Positions 16,851-24,286 of a DNA stretch of 26,591 bases are shown here, piece after piece. The DNA lies in assembly GCA_013003285.1 (NCBI GenBank), contig JABDJY010000486.1, positions 1 through 26,591 of the forward strand. The letters are read 5' to 3'. The translations under genes and the position numbers were made by a program. The stretch's first letter is position 1, and each line of letters begins with the position of its first letter. Below the pieces are notes generated by a model. The model made no database searches. It was given only the letters and a program-made list of their open reading frames with translations, and had not been told where the DNA came from. Source of the DNA: Alphaproteobacteria bacterium. GTDB lineage: Bacteria > Pseudomonadota > Alphaproteobacteria > UBA6615.

Positions 16851-18530
16851 TCAAGGCGATCCGTAGAGTGCAGCGCGCGCTTTCGCGAGCGCTTCGGGGC
16901 GATTTTCGACCGCGTCCCGGCGCACATAGTCGCCGGAGTAAATGGTGCGGCCGGCGGCTTCGCTGGCGATGACGTCGATCTCTTCTCGCAGCGGAATATA
17001 CTGTTCGCGAAACTGTTCGCTACTGTCCAAATCCGCTTCCAGCGCCGAAAAGGCGTAGGTGTGGATAATCGTCGGTTTGACCTCGTTGAAGATGTATTCG
17101 CGCAGCGCCGGTTTATCGTTCCATAGGGTACGCGCAACAGTGCCGTCGATCAGGCCGGCCAGGTCGAATATTTCCAACTCGGTGAAAAACAATGTGGCGC
17201 CCACATCCTGTAAGAGGATCGACGGGTTCTCGACCCCTAGTGCCGCTGCCGCTTTGTTGTAGCGCTCGCCATAGCGCTCCGAAATTTGCGTGAACGGTAT
17301 GGTCGGCTCGTCATAGAAGCGGGTGAATCTGAACTGGTGCACCAGGATCGACGAGATGGCCAACACCGCGACGATGGCAAGTGCCGGCAACCGCGGGGTG
17401 TAGAACCGCGATTGCAGCATGGTGTCGCCGGCGACCCAGATCAGCGCAAATAGGGTGGGATAGAATAGCACCGTAAAGGGCGTACCGAACCGAAACTCAG
17501 GCATCCAATCGTTCGGTAGCAATAGGAAGGCGAGGAACGCCAGGAGCGTGGCGCCGGTCATGAATATCAGCGGCGCCAGCGCGCGCTTCGCCACGAGGCA
17601 GAGGATAAAAGTTACCGCTAAAACGCCGATCGCCAACCAGGAAAATCCGAAGGGCCCGGCAAAAAGGCTCAGCGCCTTCTCGATCACCGGATCTTCCAAG
17701 CGGATGATTTCGAGGATCCGGCTCAGGCCCGGGGTGCCCTTTGCATAATAGGTGTTGGGCAGCAGACTGCCGAAGTAAACCAGGGCCATACCCTTATAGG
17801 CGATGACGGGAATGGCCAGCGCACCGACATAGGCCAGGCTCGTTCGCACAATGGTTTGCGCAAATGCCCGGTCACGAACCGTTTGTATAAAAATTGCGGC
17901 CGGGAAAAGCGCGGCGAATATCACCCCGTCGGGCCGGGTCAGGGTCGCCGCCGCGGCCAGTAGGCCGGCGAGGATGGCGAGGCGCCATGATAAGCGGTCG
18001 AGGCTCACCACGCAGAGATAGGCCAGCGCCATGACCTCGAATCCATAGAGCGCGTTTTCCAACCCCGACACGCCCCAAACGACAAAGGCGGTATTCAGCG
18101 CCAGGAATAGCATCGCCACGCTGCCGAATAGCCGCGAGCCGGTGATGCGTTGCACGATCTGGAAGCCGAAGAAAAGCGTGCCGAAACTGAACGCATGGCC
18201 GAGCAGCTTTGCGTACAATACGGGCACTTGCGAATTCAGCCAGAATCCCGGCACGAACATCAGCGTCCACAGCGGGTTGGAAAACCCTTCCACCGGCACT
18301 TTGCCCGGCTGGGATACAAACCCGGCGCCATCGGCGAGGTTGCGGGCATAGGCGAACGAGATCAGCGCGTCATCGACGATCCACGCCGACAGCGGAAACG
18401 CCGCGACGGCGAACGCCACGAACGGCACGATGCAGAATAGCAACGAGGTCGAAAAGCTGGGGCCTTGCGTCGCCGGCTCGTGGAGCATGAAATCCGTCGT
18501 TTGCAGCCTAAGTCTTTGGGACTCAAGCAT
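16851..18530 (-). CDS. GT-C type polytopic membrane glycosyltransferase-like protein
   Basis: 559 residues with roughly ten or more hydrophobic helices up to about residue 400, then a soluble C-terminal domain of about 150 residues, presumably periplasmic. The first loop has the GT-C signature DDALISFAYARNLADGAG (acidic pair D53-D54), followed by VEGFSNPLWT, a pattern shared with polyprenyl-phosphate-sugar transferases of the mannosyl/arabinosyl type. Donor and acceptor are unknown. I use the ATG at 18530, with a weak GTGGGA upstream; a second ATG at 18488 is possible. The 98-base gap to gluQRS is AT-rich and may hold its own promoter. The exported peptide and GMC oxidoreductase follow as a likely operon. 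Confidence 0.85.
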   Translation of the reverse strand: MLESQRLRLQTTDFMLHEPATQGPSFSTSLLFCIVPFVAFAVAAFPLSAWIVDDALISFAYARNLADGAGFVSQPGKVPVEGFSNPLWTLMFVPGFWLNSQVPVLYAKLLGHAFSFGTLFFGFQIVQRITGSRLFGSVAMLFLALNTAFVVWGVSGLENALYGFEVMALAYLCVVSLDRLSWRLAILAGLLAAAATLTRPDGVIFAALFPAAIFIQTVRDRAFAQTIVRTSLAYVGALAIPVIAYKGMALVYFGSLLPNTYYAKGTPGLSRILEIIRLEDPVIEKALSLFAGPFGFSWLAIGVLAVTFILCLVAKRALAPLIFMTGATLLAFLAFLLLPNDWMPEFRFGTPFTVLFYPTLFALIWVAGDTMLQSRFYTPRLPALAIVAVLAISSILVHQFRFTRFYDEPTIPFTQISERYGERYNKAAAALGVENPSILLQDVGATLFFTELEIFDLAGLIDGTVARTLWNDKPALREYIFNEVKPTIIHTYAFSALEADLDSSEQFREQYIPLREEIDVIASEAAGRTIYSGDYVRRDAVENRPEALAKARAALYGSP

Positions 18531-18628
18531 TGAATCCCACTCATACTACTAACTACGTGGTCATAAAAAACTATAAACAAATTTACCAATCACGCCTTTT
18601 TGCGCGCTGCTGGTGCGGCGGATAGCCC

Positions 18629-19552
18629 CTAAATCCCCTCCACGGCGGTTGCCTGGCGGGCCAGGCTTTGGATGGCCTGGGCCCAGATGGCGTCGCCGGA
18701 GACACCGTTGGCGCGCATTTCGCGCAAGGTCAGCGGGTTGTCGCGTTTGGCCAGGCGCTTGCCCGATGGGTCGGTGAGCAACGGCGTGTGGTGCCATTCC
18801 GGCGTATCGAGGCCGAGCAGGTCCTGTAGCAGACGGTGCACATGGGTCGAATCGAACAGATCGACGCCGCGGGTAACCAGGGTCACCCCCTGCGCCGCGT
18901 CGTCGATGGTGACCGCCAGATGATAGCTGGTGGCGATATCCTTACGGGCCAGAACCACGTCGCCGAGCAGCGCGGCCAGCACCTGTTGTTCGCCCTGGGT
19001 GCGTTCATGCCAGGTGAGGTCGCCGGCGATCTCCAGCGCCTTGGTCACGTCGAGGCGCAAGGCATAGGGCGTGCCCGCATCGATACGCGAGGTGCGCTCG
19101 CTGTCGGCGACGCCGCGGCAGATGCCGGGATAGATCGGGCCATAGGCGCTATGGCTGTGCGGCGCCCCGGCGGAGCCGTTGATCTCAGCCAAGATATCCT
19201 TGCGGGTGCAAAAACAGGGGTAGAGCAGGCCCATATCGCTGAGCTGGTCCAGCGCGGCCTGGTAGGCCGCGCCCCGTTCCGACTGGCGCATCACCGGTTC
19301 GGCCCACGATATGCCCAACCAGGCGAGGTCTTCATAGATGGCGTCTTCGAATTCGGCCTTGTTGCGGCCGCCATCGATATCTTCGATGCGCAGGACAAAG
19401 TTACCACCCGGGCGGTTGGCCAGACGCCAGGCGAACAGGGCTGAATAGGCGTGCCCCAAATGCAGATGGCCCGACGGCGAGGGGGCGAAGCGGGTTACGA
19501 TCTCGGGCGATGGCTCGGAAGTTTCGGTCACGGCTGCCTCTAACATACTCAT
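18629..19552 (-). CDS. gluQRS: Glutamyl-Q tRNA(Asp) synthetase
   Basis: 307 residues, about the length of a glutamyl-tRNA synthetase catalytic core without the anticodon-binding domain. The enzyme glutamylates queuosine in tRNA-Asp. The nucleotide-binding RFAPSPSGHLHLGHAYSA (HIGH-like), RIEDID, the zinc site CFC ... YPGIC and the KMSKR-equivalent GKRLAKRD are all visible. The start is divergent from the glycosylase gene, with 46 bases between them. The first codons MSMLEAAVTETSE form a short extra tail before the domain, and the internal ATG two codons in is also possible. Confidence 0.94.
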   Translation of the reverse strand: MSMLEAAVTETSEPSPEIVTRFAPSPSGHLHLGHAYSALFAWRLANRPGGNFVLRIEDIDGGRNKAEFEDAIYEDLAWLGISWAEPVMRQSERGAAYQAALDQLSDMGLLYPCFCTRKDILAEINGSAGAPHSHSAYGPIYPGICRGVADSERTSRIDAGTPYALRLDVTKALEIAGDLTWHERTQGEQQVLAALLGDVVLARKDIATSYHLAVTIDDAAQGVTLVTRGVDLFDSTHVHRLLQDLLGLDTPEWHHTPLLTDPSGKRLAKRDNPLTLREMRANGVSGDAIWAQAIQSLARQATAVEGI

Positions 19553-19598
19553 TTGGTTCGGCTTCCCACGTGGGGCCGAATGACCTACCTATCATGCG

Positions 19599-20213
19599 AT
19601 GAAAACGCGCAAACGCATAGAAGCAGGACTGAGCGAACTGGCGGCGCTCGACCCCCGCATGGGCGTGCTATGGGAAACCGCCGGCACACCGGCGACCCGG
19701 GCGCGCAAGCCGGGCTATGGCACATTGCTGCGAATCATCGTTGGGCAGCAGCTCTCGACCAAGGCCGCGGCATCGATCTGGCAGCGTTTGGAAGATGCCG
19801 ATGTGACGGGCGAACCGGCGAATTTTCTCGCCCGTTCCGATCCCGAGCTGCGCAGTTTCGGTTTGAGCCGGCAGAAGATCGCCTATGGAAGGGGACTAGC
19901 CGAGGCGGTCGATGGCGGAACTTTAAATTTCGCCCGCATGGGCCGCATGTCCGACGAAGATGCCATTGATGCGCTGGTCGAACTTAAAGGTATCGGACGC
20001 TGGAGCGCGGAAGTCTATTTGCTGTTCGCGCTTGGCCGGGCCGATATAATGCCGGCCGACGATCTGGCGTTGGTCGTTTCAGCGGGCTGCCATTTGGGTG
20101 ACGGCGAGCGCTGGACCCCGGCGCAGCTCCGTGCCGAAGCTGAAAAGTGGCAGCCTTGGCGCAGCGCGGCGGCGCGGCTGTTGTGGCACGCCTATAATAT
20201 CGAAGCGATTTAA
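19599..20213 (+). CDS. DNA-3-methyladenine glycosylase II (AlkA-like HhH-GPD)
   Basis: 204 residues. It removes alkylated purines in base excision repair. The helix-hairpin-helix is LKGIGRWSAE (residues 129-138), and the catalytic Asp lies in PADD (152-155), the second Asp by comparison with E. coli AlkA. The later AEKWQPWRSAAARLLWH matches the AlkA C-terminal helix. It lacks the N-terminal TBP-like domain of E. coli AlkA, giving a minimal HhH-GPD enzyme of the usual short type. The ribosome binding site before the ATG is poor. The esterase gene starts 26 bases after its stop. Confidence 0.9.
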   Translation: MKTRKRIEAGLSELAALDPRMGVLWETAGTPATRARKPGYGTLLRIIVGQQLSTKAAASIWQRLEDADVTGEPANFLARSDPELRSFGLSRQKIAYGRGLAEAVDGGTLNFARMGRMSDEDAIDALVELKGIGRWSAEVYLLFALGRADIMPADDLALVVSAGCHLGDGERWTPAQLRAEAEKWQPWRSAAARLLWHAYNIEAI

Positions 20214-20239
20214 CGTCGTACCCAGAGAGGACAGTCACT

Positions 20240-20902
20240 ATGGCCGAACCAACCACACTCAGCGGGCCGAGTTTCGCGCCGGCGTCGGGCGGTCCGGCCA
20301 AACAGTTGGTGATCCTGCTACACGGCGTCGGCGCCAATGGTGACGATCTTATCGGTCTGGCGCCCATGCTGTCGCAGGTCTTGCCCGACGCCGAATTTCT
20401 TTCACCCAACGCGCCCGAGCCCTGCGATATGGCGCCCTCCGGCTACCAATGGTTCAGCCTACAGGACCGCAGCCCCGGACCCATCGAGGCCGGCGTGCGG
20501 GCGGCGGCGCCGTTGGTCGATCAGTTCATCGACGATCATTGCGCGGCGCGGCAGCTTGCACCCGACCGCGTCGCGCTGTTCGGCTTCAGCCAGGGTTGCA
20601 TGATGTCGCTGTTCGTCGGTTTGCGACGGCCGACGCCGCTGGCGGCGATTTTGGGCTATTCCGGTGCCTTGGTCGCGCCGGAAAAACTGGCCAGTGAGGT
20701 GGTTAGCCGACCGCCGGTGTTGCTGGTGCACGGTCAGGACGATCCGGTGGTGCCGCACCAGATGTTTACCGCCGCCCAAGCCGGTCTCACATCGGCGGGG
20801 GTCGAGGTGCGGAGCCTCAGCCGGCCCGGCCTCGGCCACGGTATCGACGAAGCGGGTATCCACGCCGGCGCAGCAATGCTGCAGTCGGCCTTTATGGCTT
20901 AA
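20240..20902 (+). CDS. Alpha/beta-hydrolase, phospholipase/carboxylesterase family
   Basis: 220 residues. It shows the family's LLHGVGANGDDLIGLA oxyanion region, nucleophile Ser117 in GFSQG, Asp168 in GQDDPVVP and His200 in GLGHGI, so the Ser-Asp-His triad is complete. Relatives (YpfH, EstB, acyl-protein thioesterase type) hydrolyse short-chain esters or thioesters in the cytoplasm; no signal peptide is present. GAGAGGACAG precedes the ATG at a good distance. The true substrate cannot be told from sequence. Confidence 0.92.
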   Translation: MAEPTTLSGPSFAPASGGPAKQLVILLHGVGANGDDLIGLAPMLSQVLPDAEFLSPNAPEPCDMAPSGYQWFSLQDRSPGPIEAGVRAAAPLVDQFIDDHCAARQLAPDRVALFGFSQGCMMSLFVGLRRPTPLAAILGYSGALVAPEKLASEVVSRPPVLLVHGQDDPVVPHQMFTAAQAGLTSAGVEVRSLSRPGLGHGIDEAGIHAGAAMLQSAFMA

Positions 20903-20913
20903 ATTTTAAATAC

Positions 20914-20927
20914 AAGCGCAAGCGCTT
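20914..20927. repeat. Perfect 14-bp inverted repeat after the esterase gene
   Basis: AAGCGC (20914-20919) and GCGCTT (20922-20927) flank two bases. No T-run follows, so it is not a typical terminator. It lies 11 bases after the esterase stop and about 27 bases before the candidate HNH promoter, where an operator is possible. Confidence 0.45.
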
Positions 20928-20953
20928 CAACGTCTTGTGATTTCTATTAAATT

Positions 20954-20982
20954 TTGCCCGAAGCGGATAATTCCCTTAGACT
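20954..20982 (+). promoter_or_regulatory. Candidate promoter for the HNH gene
   Basis: TTGCCC (20954-20959) and TAGACT (20977-20982) are spaced by 17 bases in an AT-rich gap, each matching consensus at four of six positions. Transcription would start near 20989, leaving about 30 bases of leader to the preferred start at 21022 but almost none to the ATG at 20992. Confidence 0.42.
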
Positions 20983-21021
20983 GTTCTTCAAATGTTGCAG
21001 ATTGCTCGGGGAGACGCCCCC

Positions 21022-21582
21022 ATGCCAGCAGCGTTAGAGAGCTGCCCGACGCTCGTCCTCAACGCCGACTTCCGGCCGCTGAGTTACTTTCCTTTGTCCA
21101 TTTGGCCGTGGCAGGACGCGGTGAAGGCGACCCTATCGGGCCGGGTCAACACGGTTGCCGAATATGATCGGGTGATCCGCTCACCGAGCATGGAAATCGC
21201 GCTGCCCAGCGTGGTGTCTTTGAAGGAATATATCAAACCGGCCGACCGGCCCGCCTTCACCCGCTTCAATGTTTTTCTGCGCGACAAGTTCACCTGCCAG
21301 TATAGCGGCCAACGCCTGCCGGCCCACGAGCTGACCTTCGACCATGTCATTCCGCGCTCGCGCGGCGGACGGACCAATTGGGAAAACGTTGTCACCGCGT
21401 CGAGCGAGTATAATCTGCGAAAAGCCAACCGCACCCCGGAGCAGGCGGGCATGACCCTGCGTCACAAGCCGCGCCGGCCAAACACCTGGGAGCTGTTGGA
21501 AAATGGCCGCTCGTTCCCGCCCAACTATCTGCACGAAAGTTGGCGCGATTATCTCTATTGGGATACCGAGCTCGACCAGTAG
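21022..21582 (+). CDS. HNH endonuclease family protein
   Basis: 186 residues from ATG 21022, preferred over ATG 20992 because GGGGAG (21008-21013) lies 8 bases before it. The HNH core is FDHVIPRSRGGRTNWENVVTA, preceded by a CQYSG segment that supplies only one of the usual zinc cysteines. The N-terminal part (TLVLNADFRPLSYFPLSIWPWQDAVKATLSGR) is typical of a widespread stand-alone bacterial HNH family whose biological role is poorly known. No restriction, toxin or phage gene is nearby, so this looks like the housekeeping type. It may nick or cut nucleic acid; this is not certain. Confidence 0.88.
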   Translation: MPAALESCPTLVLNADFRPLSYFPLSIWPWQDAVKATLSGRVNTVAEYDRVIRSPSMEIALPSVVSLKEYIKPADRPAFTRFNVFLRDKFTCQYSGQRLPAHELTFDHVIPRSRGGRTNWENVVTASSEYNLRKANRTPEQAGMTLRHKPRRPNTWELLENGRSFPPNYLHESWRDYLYWDTELDQ

Positions 21583-21591
21583 GATTTTTTG

Positions 21592-21608
21592 GGCTTAGAT
21601 TCTAAGCC
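21592..21608. repeat. Stem-loop 3' of the HNH gene
   Basis: GGCTTAG (21592-21598) pairs perfectly with CTAAGCC (21602-21608) around three bases, starting 10 bases after the HNH stop. A run of six T lies immediately before the stem rather than after it, so it is not a canonical intrinsic terminator, but it may still define the mRNA 3' end. Confidence 0.5.
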
Positions 21609-21685
21609 GCAACTCTGTATCAACAACGCTGTATAGACCCCTGGCGCGATAACCCTGCGAGGCCGGTAACGGCTGGAGTGAGAAT

Positions 21686-22756
21686 TTGTATACCCCGGAG
21701 AGTCCCATTGGCGCCGGCGACCGAGCCCCTGATTTCAGCCTGCCCGACCGCACCGGTGCGCCGATCAACCTTTACACCAAGGTCGGTGGCGGTACGCCGC
21801 TGCTTATATTCTATCCCGATCTGACGCGGTTTTCCGCCGAGGCGGCGCAACTGCAAAATGCGCTGGGCCGGGTGTCGCCGGGCGAGATGGATTTATTCGC
21901 CATTGTGGGTGCCTCCGCCGACGCTCTGCCCGAAATACAAAATGGTTCCGGCGGCAGGATGTTCGTAGTCGCCGATCCGGCGGGCCAGACCGCAAAAGCG
22001 TATGGATTTTCCGCTGGTGCCGGGACCTTGGCGCTACGCTTTGATCCCAACCTGCGGCTGACCGCGCTGCGCGCCGCTGGCGCCGACGCCGTCGCACACT
22101 ATGTCGAACGCCATCTTGAACAATCGGCGGACAAAGCCCCGGCGCGGCTGGTGTCGACCCTGGCACCGGTTTTGATCGTGCCCCATGTGTTGAGCCCGGA
22201 TTTTTGCCGCGAGCTCATCGAGCTTCATCACGCCGGCGGTAACCACGAAAGCACCGTGACCTACAATAAGGACGGCCAGGACGTCCGCGAGGTTCACCCC
22301 GACCAAAAAAGCCGGTTCGACCATGTGGTCAACGACAGAGATTTGGCGCGACGCCTAACCGAGGCCTTCGGCCGACGCCTCAACTTTGAAATCGAAAAGG
22401 CCTTCCAGTTCCGCGTCGCCGCCCATGATGGTTTCGTCATCACCCGTTATAACGCCGCGACCAATGGTCATTTTAGTTTGCACCGGGACAATGTGTCGCC
22501 GACCACCGCGCATTTTCGTTTTGCTGTCACCTTGAACCTAAACTTCGGCGACTATGACGGTGGCTGCCTGCGGTTCCCCGAGTACGGGGCCGATCTCTAC
22601 GCGCCGGAAACCGGTGGCGCGATCGTGTTTTCGTGCTCGAATTTGCACGAGGCAACTCCGGTCACATCGGGCTCGCGCTATGCGTTGCTGACGTTTTTGT
22701 TCGGCGCCGCCGAGGCGCAGCAACTCAAAAGCGCCAGCCCGTCAAACGCGGGTTGA
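21686..22756 (+). CDS. Cysteine-less peroxiredoxin-like domain fused to a 2OG-Fe(II) oxygenase (prolyl 4-hydroxylase-like)
   Basis: 356 residues from TTG 21686, with GGAG 7 bases upstream. Residues 8-145 have the peroxiredoxin/AhpC-TSA pattern (GDRAPDFSLPDRTG, LLIFYPDLT, FVVADPAGQTAKAYGF), yet contain no cysteine at all; the first is C174. The redox centre is therefore absent. Residues about 160-340 form a 2-oxoglutarate/Fe(II) dioxygenase: H266-x-D268, distal H321 and the 2OG-binding R331 in SGSRYALLTF, so the metal site is complete. It probably hydroxylates a protein or small molecule in the cytoplasm. The dead thioredoxin fold could serve in substrate binding or dimerisation. The 3' end overlaps coq7 by 15 bases on the opposite strand. 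Confidence 0.85.
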   Translation: MYTPESPIGAGDRAPDFSLPDRTGAPINLYTKVGGGTPLLIFYPDLTRFSAEAAQLQNALGRVSPGEMDLFAIVGASADALPEIQNGSGGRMFVVADPAGQTAKAYGFSAGAGTLALRFDPNLRLTALRAAGADAVAHYVERHLEQSADKAPARLVSTLAPVLIVPHVLSPDFCRELIELHHAGGNHESTVTYNKDGQDVREVHPDQKSRFDHVVNDRDLARRLTEAFGRRLNFEIEKAFQFRVAAHDGFVITRYNAATNGHFSLHRDNVSPTTAHFRFAVTLNLNFGDYDGGCLRFPEYGADLYAPETGGAIVFSCSNLHEATPVTSGSRYALLTFLFGAAEAQQLKSASPSNAG

Positions 22757-23338
22757 TAGCCAAATCGCCAGCCGCGATCCGGTCTTGATGGCCTGCGAGA
22801 GGACCGGATAGGCCCCGGCGGGTTCTTCGCCCCTATCGGCGCTGTCGTCACCGCTAATGTGGTCGAGGCCGATATTCTTGTGCTCGATCTCGTCGCGGCG
22901 GAACTCGTCGATGACGTCGCGCAGCTCGCTTTCGGCCTCGCCGAGCTGCTCGGACTGCGCCGCATAATGCTCTTCGATCACTTCTTCAACGGCGACGGTG
23001 CAGGCCATCGCGGCGCGCTCGCCCATCATCGCCGTAGCCACACCCAAGGCATAACCCGCCACATGCCAGACCGGGGTCAGCGCGGTGGGCCGGACCCGGC
23101 GGTCGACGACCATGCGGTCGAAGGTGTCGAGATGACGCTGCTCCTGCTCGGCCATGGCGCGAATGGCGTCGCCGACGGGGCTGTCGCCGAGTACGGCGAG
23201 CTGGCCTTCATAGATGCGCGCGGCGCCATATTCGCCCGCATGATCGACCCGGATCATCCGCTCGATCTGGGTCTGCGGATCCGGGTCGCCGTGCAGGCGA
23301 TTGGCGATTTGGCGCGGCGTGTCGCTGTCTTTTTCCAT
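22742..23338 (-). CDS. coq7: 3-demethoxyubiquinol 3-hydroxylase (Coq7)
   Basis: 198 residues from ATG 23338; the open frame continues 47 codons upstream through the yqaA-like 3' end, which is unlikely to be coding. The di-iron ligands are visible in two halves: E36 in DHAGEYGA with E66-x2-H69, then E118 or E119 in VEEVIEEHY with E150-x2-H153 in RRDEIEHKNIG. It carries out the C6 hydroxylation (penultimate modification) in ubiquinone synthesis at the inner membrane, using O2. The yqaA-like gene lies 26 bases upstream and is probably co-transcribed. No strong ribosome binding site is seen. Confidence 0.93.
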   Translation of the reverse strand: MEKDSDTPRQIANRLHGDPDPQTQIERMIRVDHAGEYGAARIYEGQLAVLGDSPVGDAIRAMAEQEQRHLDTFDRMVVDRRVRPTALTPVWHVAGYALGVATAMMGERAAMACTVAVEEVIEEHYAAQSEQLGEAESELRDVIDEFRRDEIEHKNIGLDHISGDDSADRGEEPAGAYPVLSQAIKTGSRLAIWLSTRV

Positions 23339-23364
23339 GAACCGATTGTAGCGGGCCGGCGGCC

Positions 23365-23946
23365 CTATAGAAACAGTTTCAAGACAACGAAGCCGGCGAC
23401 CAACAATATGCAGAATGCCAGCACAACCCACGGCAGGAAGCGCTCGACGAAGCGGCGGATTGGCTGGCCGAAATACCACAGCAGCGCGGCGACGATAAAA
23501 AAGCGCAAGCCGCGCGAGACCAGCGAAGCGACCCCGAACACCACCGGATCCAAATTTGTCACGCCGCTGGCAATGGTAATCACCTTGTAGGGGAAAGGTG
23601 TGATGCCGAAGAAGGCGACAATCCAGGCGCCGGCCTCGTTATAGCGCTCGGTAAAGCGGGTGAAGGCTTCATCGAAATGATAGAAGTCGATGATCGGTTG
23701 ACCGATTGTGTCGAACAGCAGGGCGCCAATGGCATAGCCGAGAAACCCGCCCATAACCGACGTGACGGTACATATGCCCGCCAGCATCCAGGCCCGTTCG
23801 CGCACCGCCAGGATCATCGGGATCAGCAATATGTCGGGCGGGATGGGGAAAACCGAGCTTTCGACGAAGGCCACCGCCGCCAGGGTCCACACCGCATGGC
23901 GCGTGGAACCCAGCTGAAGCGTCCAATCGTACAACCCGCGTAACAT
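23365..23946 (-). CDS. YqaA/DedA (VTT domain) family membrane protein
   Basis: 193 residues with about five hydrophobic segments. The first re-entrant region has FVESSVFPIPPDILLIPM, where the acidic and proline residues follow the VTT/DedA pattern. The second has FFGITPFPYKVITIASG, the counterpart of the F-x-R-x-x-P segment but with no Arg. Family members are linked to lipid scrambling or flipping and membrane homeostasis; the substrate here is unknown. It precedes coq7 on the same strand. The last hydrophobic helix runs to the C-terminus. Confidence 0.9.
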   Translation of the reverse strand: MLRGLYDWTLQLGSTRHAVWTLAAVAFVESSVFPIPPDILLIPMILAVRERAWMLAGICTVTSVMGGFLGYAIGALLFDTIGQPIIDFYHFDEAFTRFTERYNEAGAWIVAFFGITPFPYKVITIASGVTNLDPVVFGVASLVSRGLRFFIVAALLWYFGQPIRRFVERFLPWVVLAFCILLVAGFVVLKLFL

Positions 23947-23960
23947 GGCCCCGGCCCTTA

Positions 23961-23980
23961 ATTATCGGCGATTATCGGCG
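23961..23980. repeat. Perfect 10-bp direct repeat in the yqaA-tRNA gap
   Basis: ATTATCGGCG occurs twice back to back just upstream of the yqaA-like start. The 162-base gap also holds an alternating GC tract near 24003-24014. Neither has an obvious function. Confidence 0.6.
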
Positions 23981-24062
23981 AATCCGCACAGGCCCTGTAA
24001 CAGGCGCGCGCGCGCTGTGTCCATATTTTGCCGGCTTTTAGCGGCCAAGCGCGTTGTTCTCG

Positions 24063-24091
24063 TTGACGCCGCGCGACGACACCACTAATTC
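24063..24091 (+). promoter_or_regulatory. Candidate promoter of tRNA-Leu
   Basis: TTGACG (24063-24068) and TAATTC (24086-24091) are 17 bases apart, placing the transcript start about 10 bases before the mature tRNA 5' end. The -35 is good and the -10 is weak. Confidence 0.4.
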
Positions 24092-24108
24092 TTTGCGCGC
24101 CTTGCTGT

Positions 24109-24195
24109 GCGGGTGTGGCGGAATTGGTAGACGCGCGGGATTCAAAATCCCGTTCTGGCAACAGAGTGAGAGTTCGAGTCTCTCCACCCGCACCA
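24109..24195 (+). tRNA. tRNA-Leu, anticodon CAA
   Basis: A complete class II tRNA of 87 bases including an encoded CCA. The acceptor stem GCGGGTG (24109-24115) pairs with CACCCGC (24185-24191), followed by discriminator A. The D-arm contains GGTAGAC. The anticodon stem CGGGA/TCCCG encloses the loop TTCAAAA, with CAA at 24143-24145, which reads UUG. The long variable arm (about TCTGGCAACAGAGT) and the T-loop TTCGAGT are as expected for leucine. Confidence 0.97.
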
Positions 24196-24286
24196 TTGAC
24201 CTTGATCATTTCGCACATCATCCGAAGTTGGTTGTATCGCCTCATCGCTCTTCGAGAGCGTCTATGAGCCGGGATGAATCGACGAA

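Noticed and set aside
20992..21582. HNH gene as part of a restriction, retron or toxin system
   Set aside because: Neighbours are an esterase and an oxygenase; no methyltransferase, reverse transcriptase, antitoxin or phage gene is nearby, and this HNH type is common as a single chromosomal gene.
21585..21608. Intrinsic terminator after the HNH gene
   Set aside because: The T-run comes before the stem, not after it, on the plus strand, and on the minus strand the stem is followed by A residues.
22859..23590. Open frame of 243 codons on the plus strand over coq7 and the yqaA-like gene
   Set aside because: Antisense to two clear genes and spans the gap between them without any family motif.
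24003..24014. Alternating GC tract as a Z-DNA or regulatory element
   Set aside because: Only about a dozen bases in a GC-rich genome, which is likely by chance.
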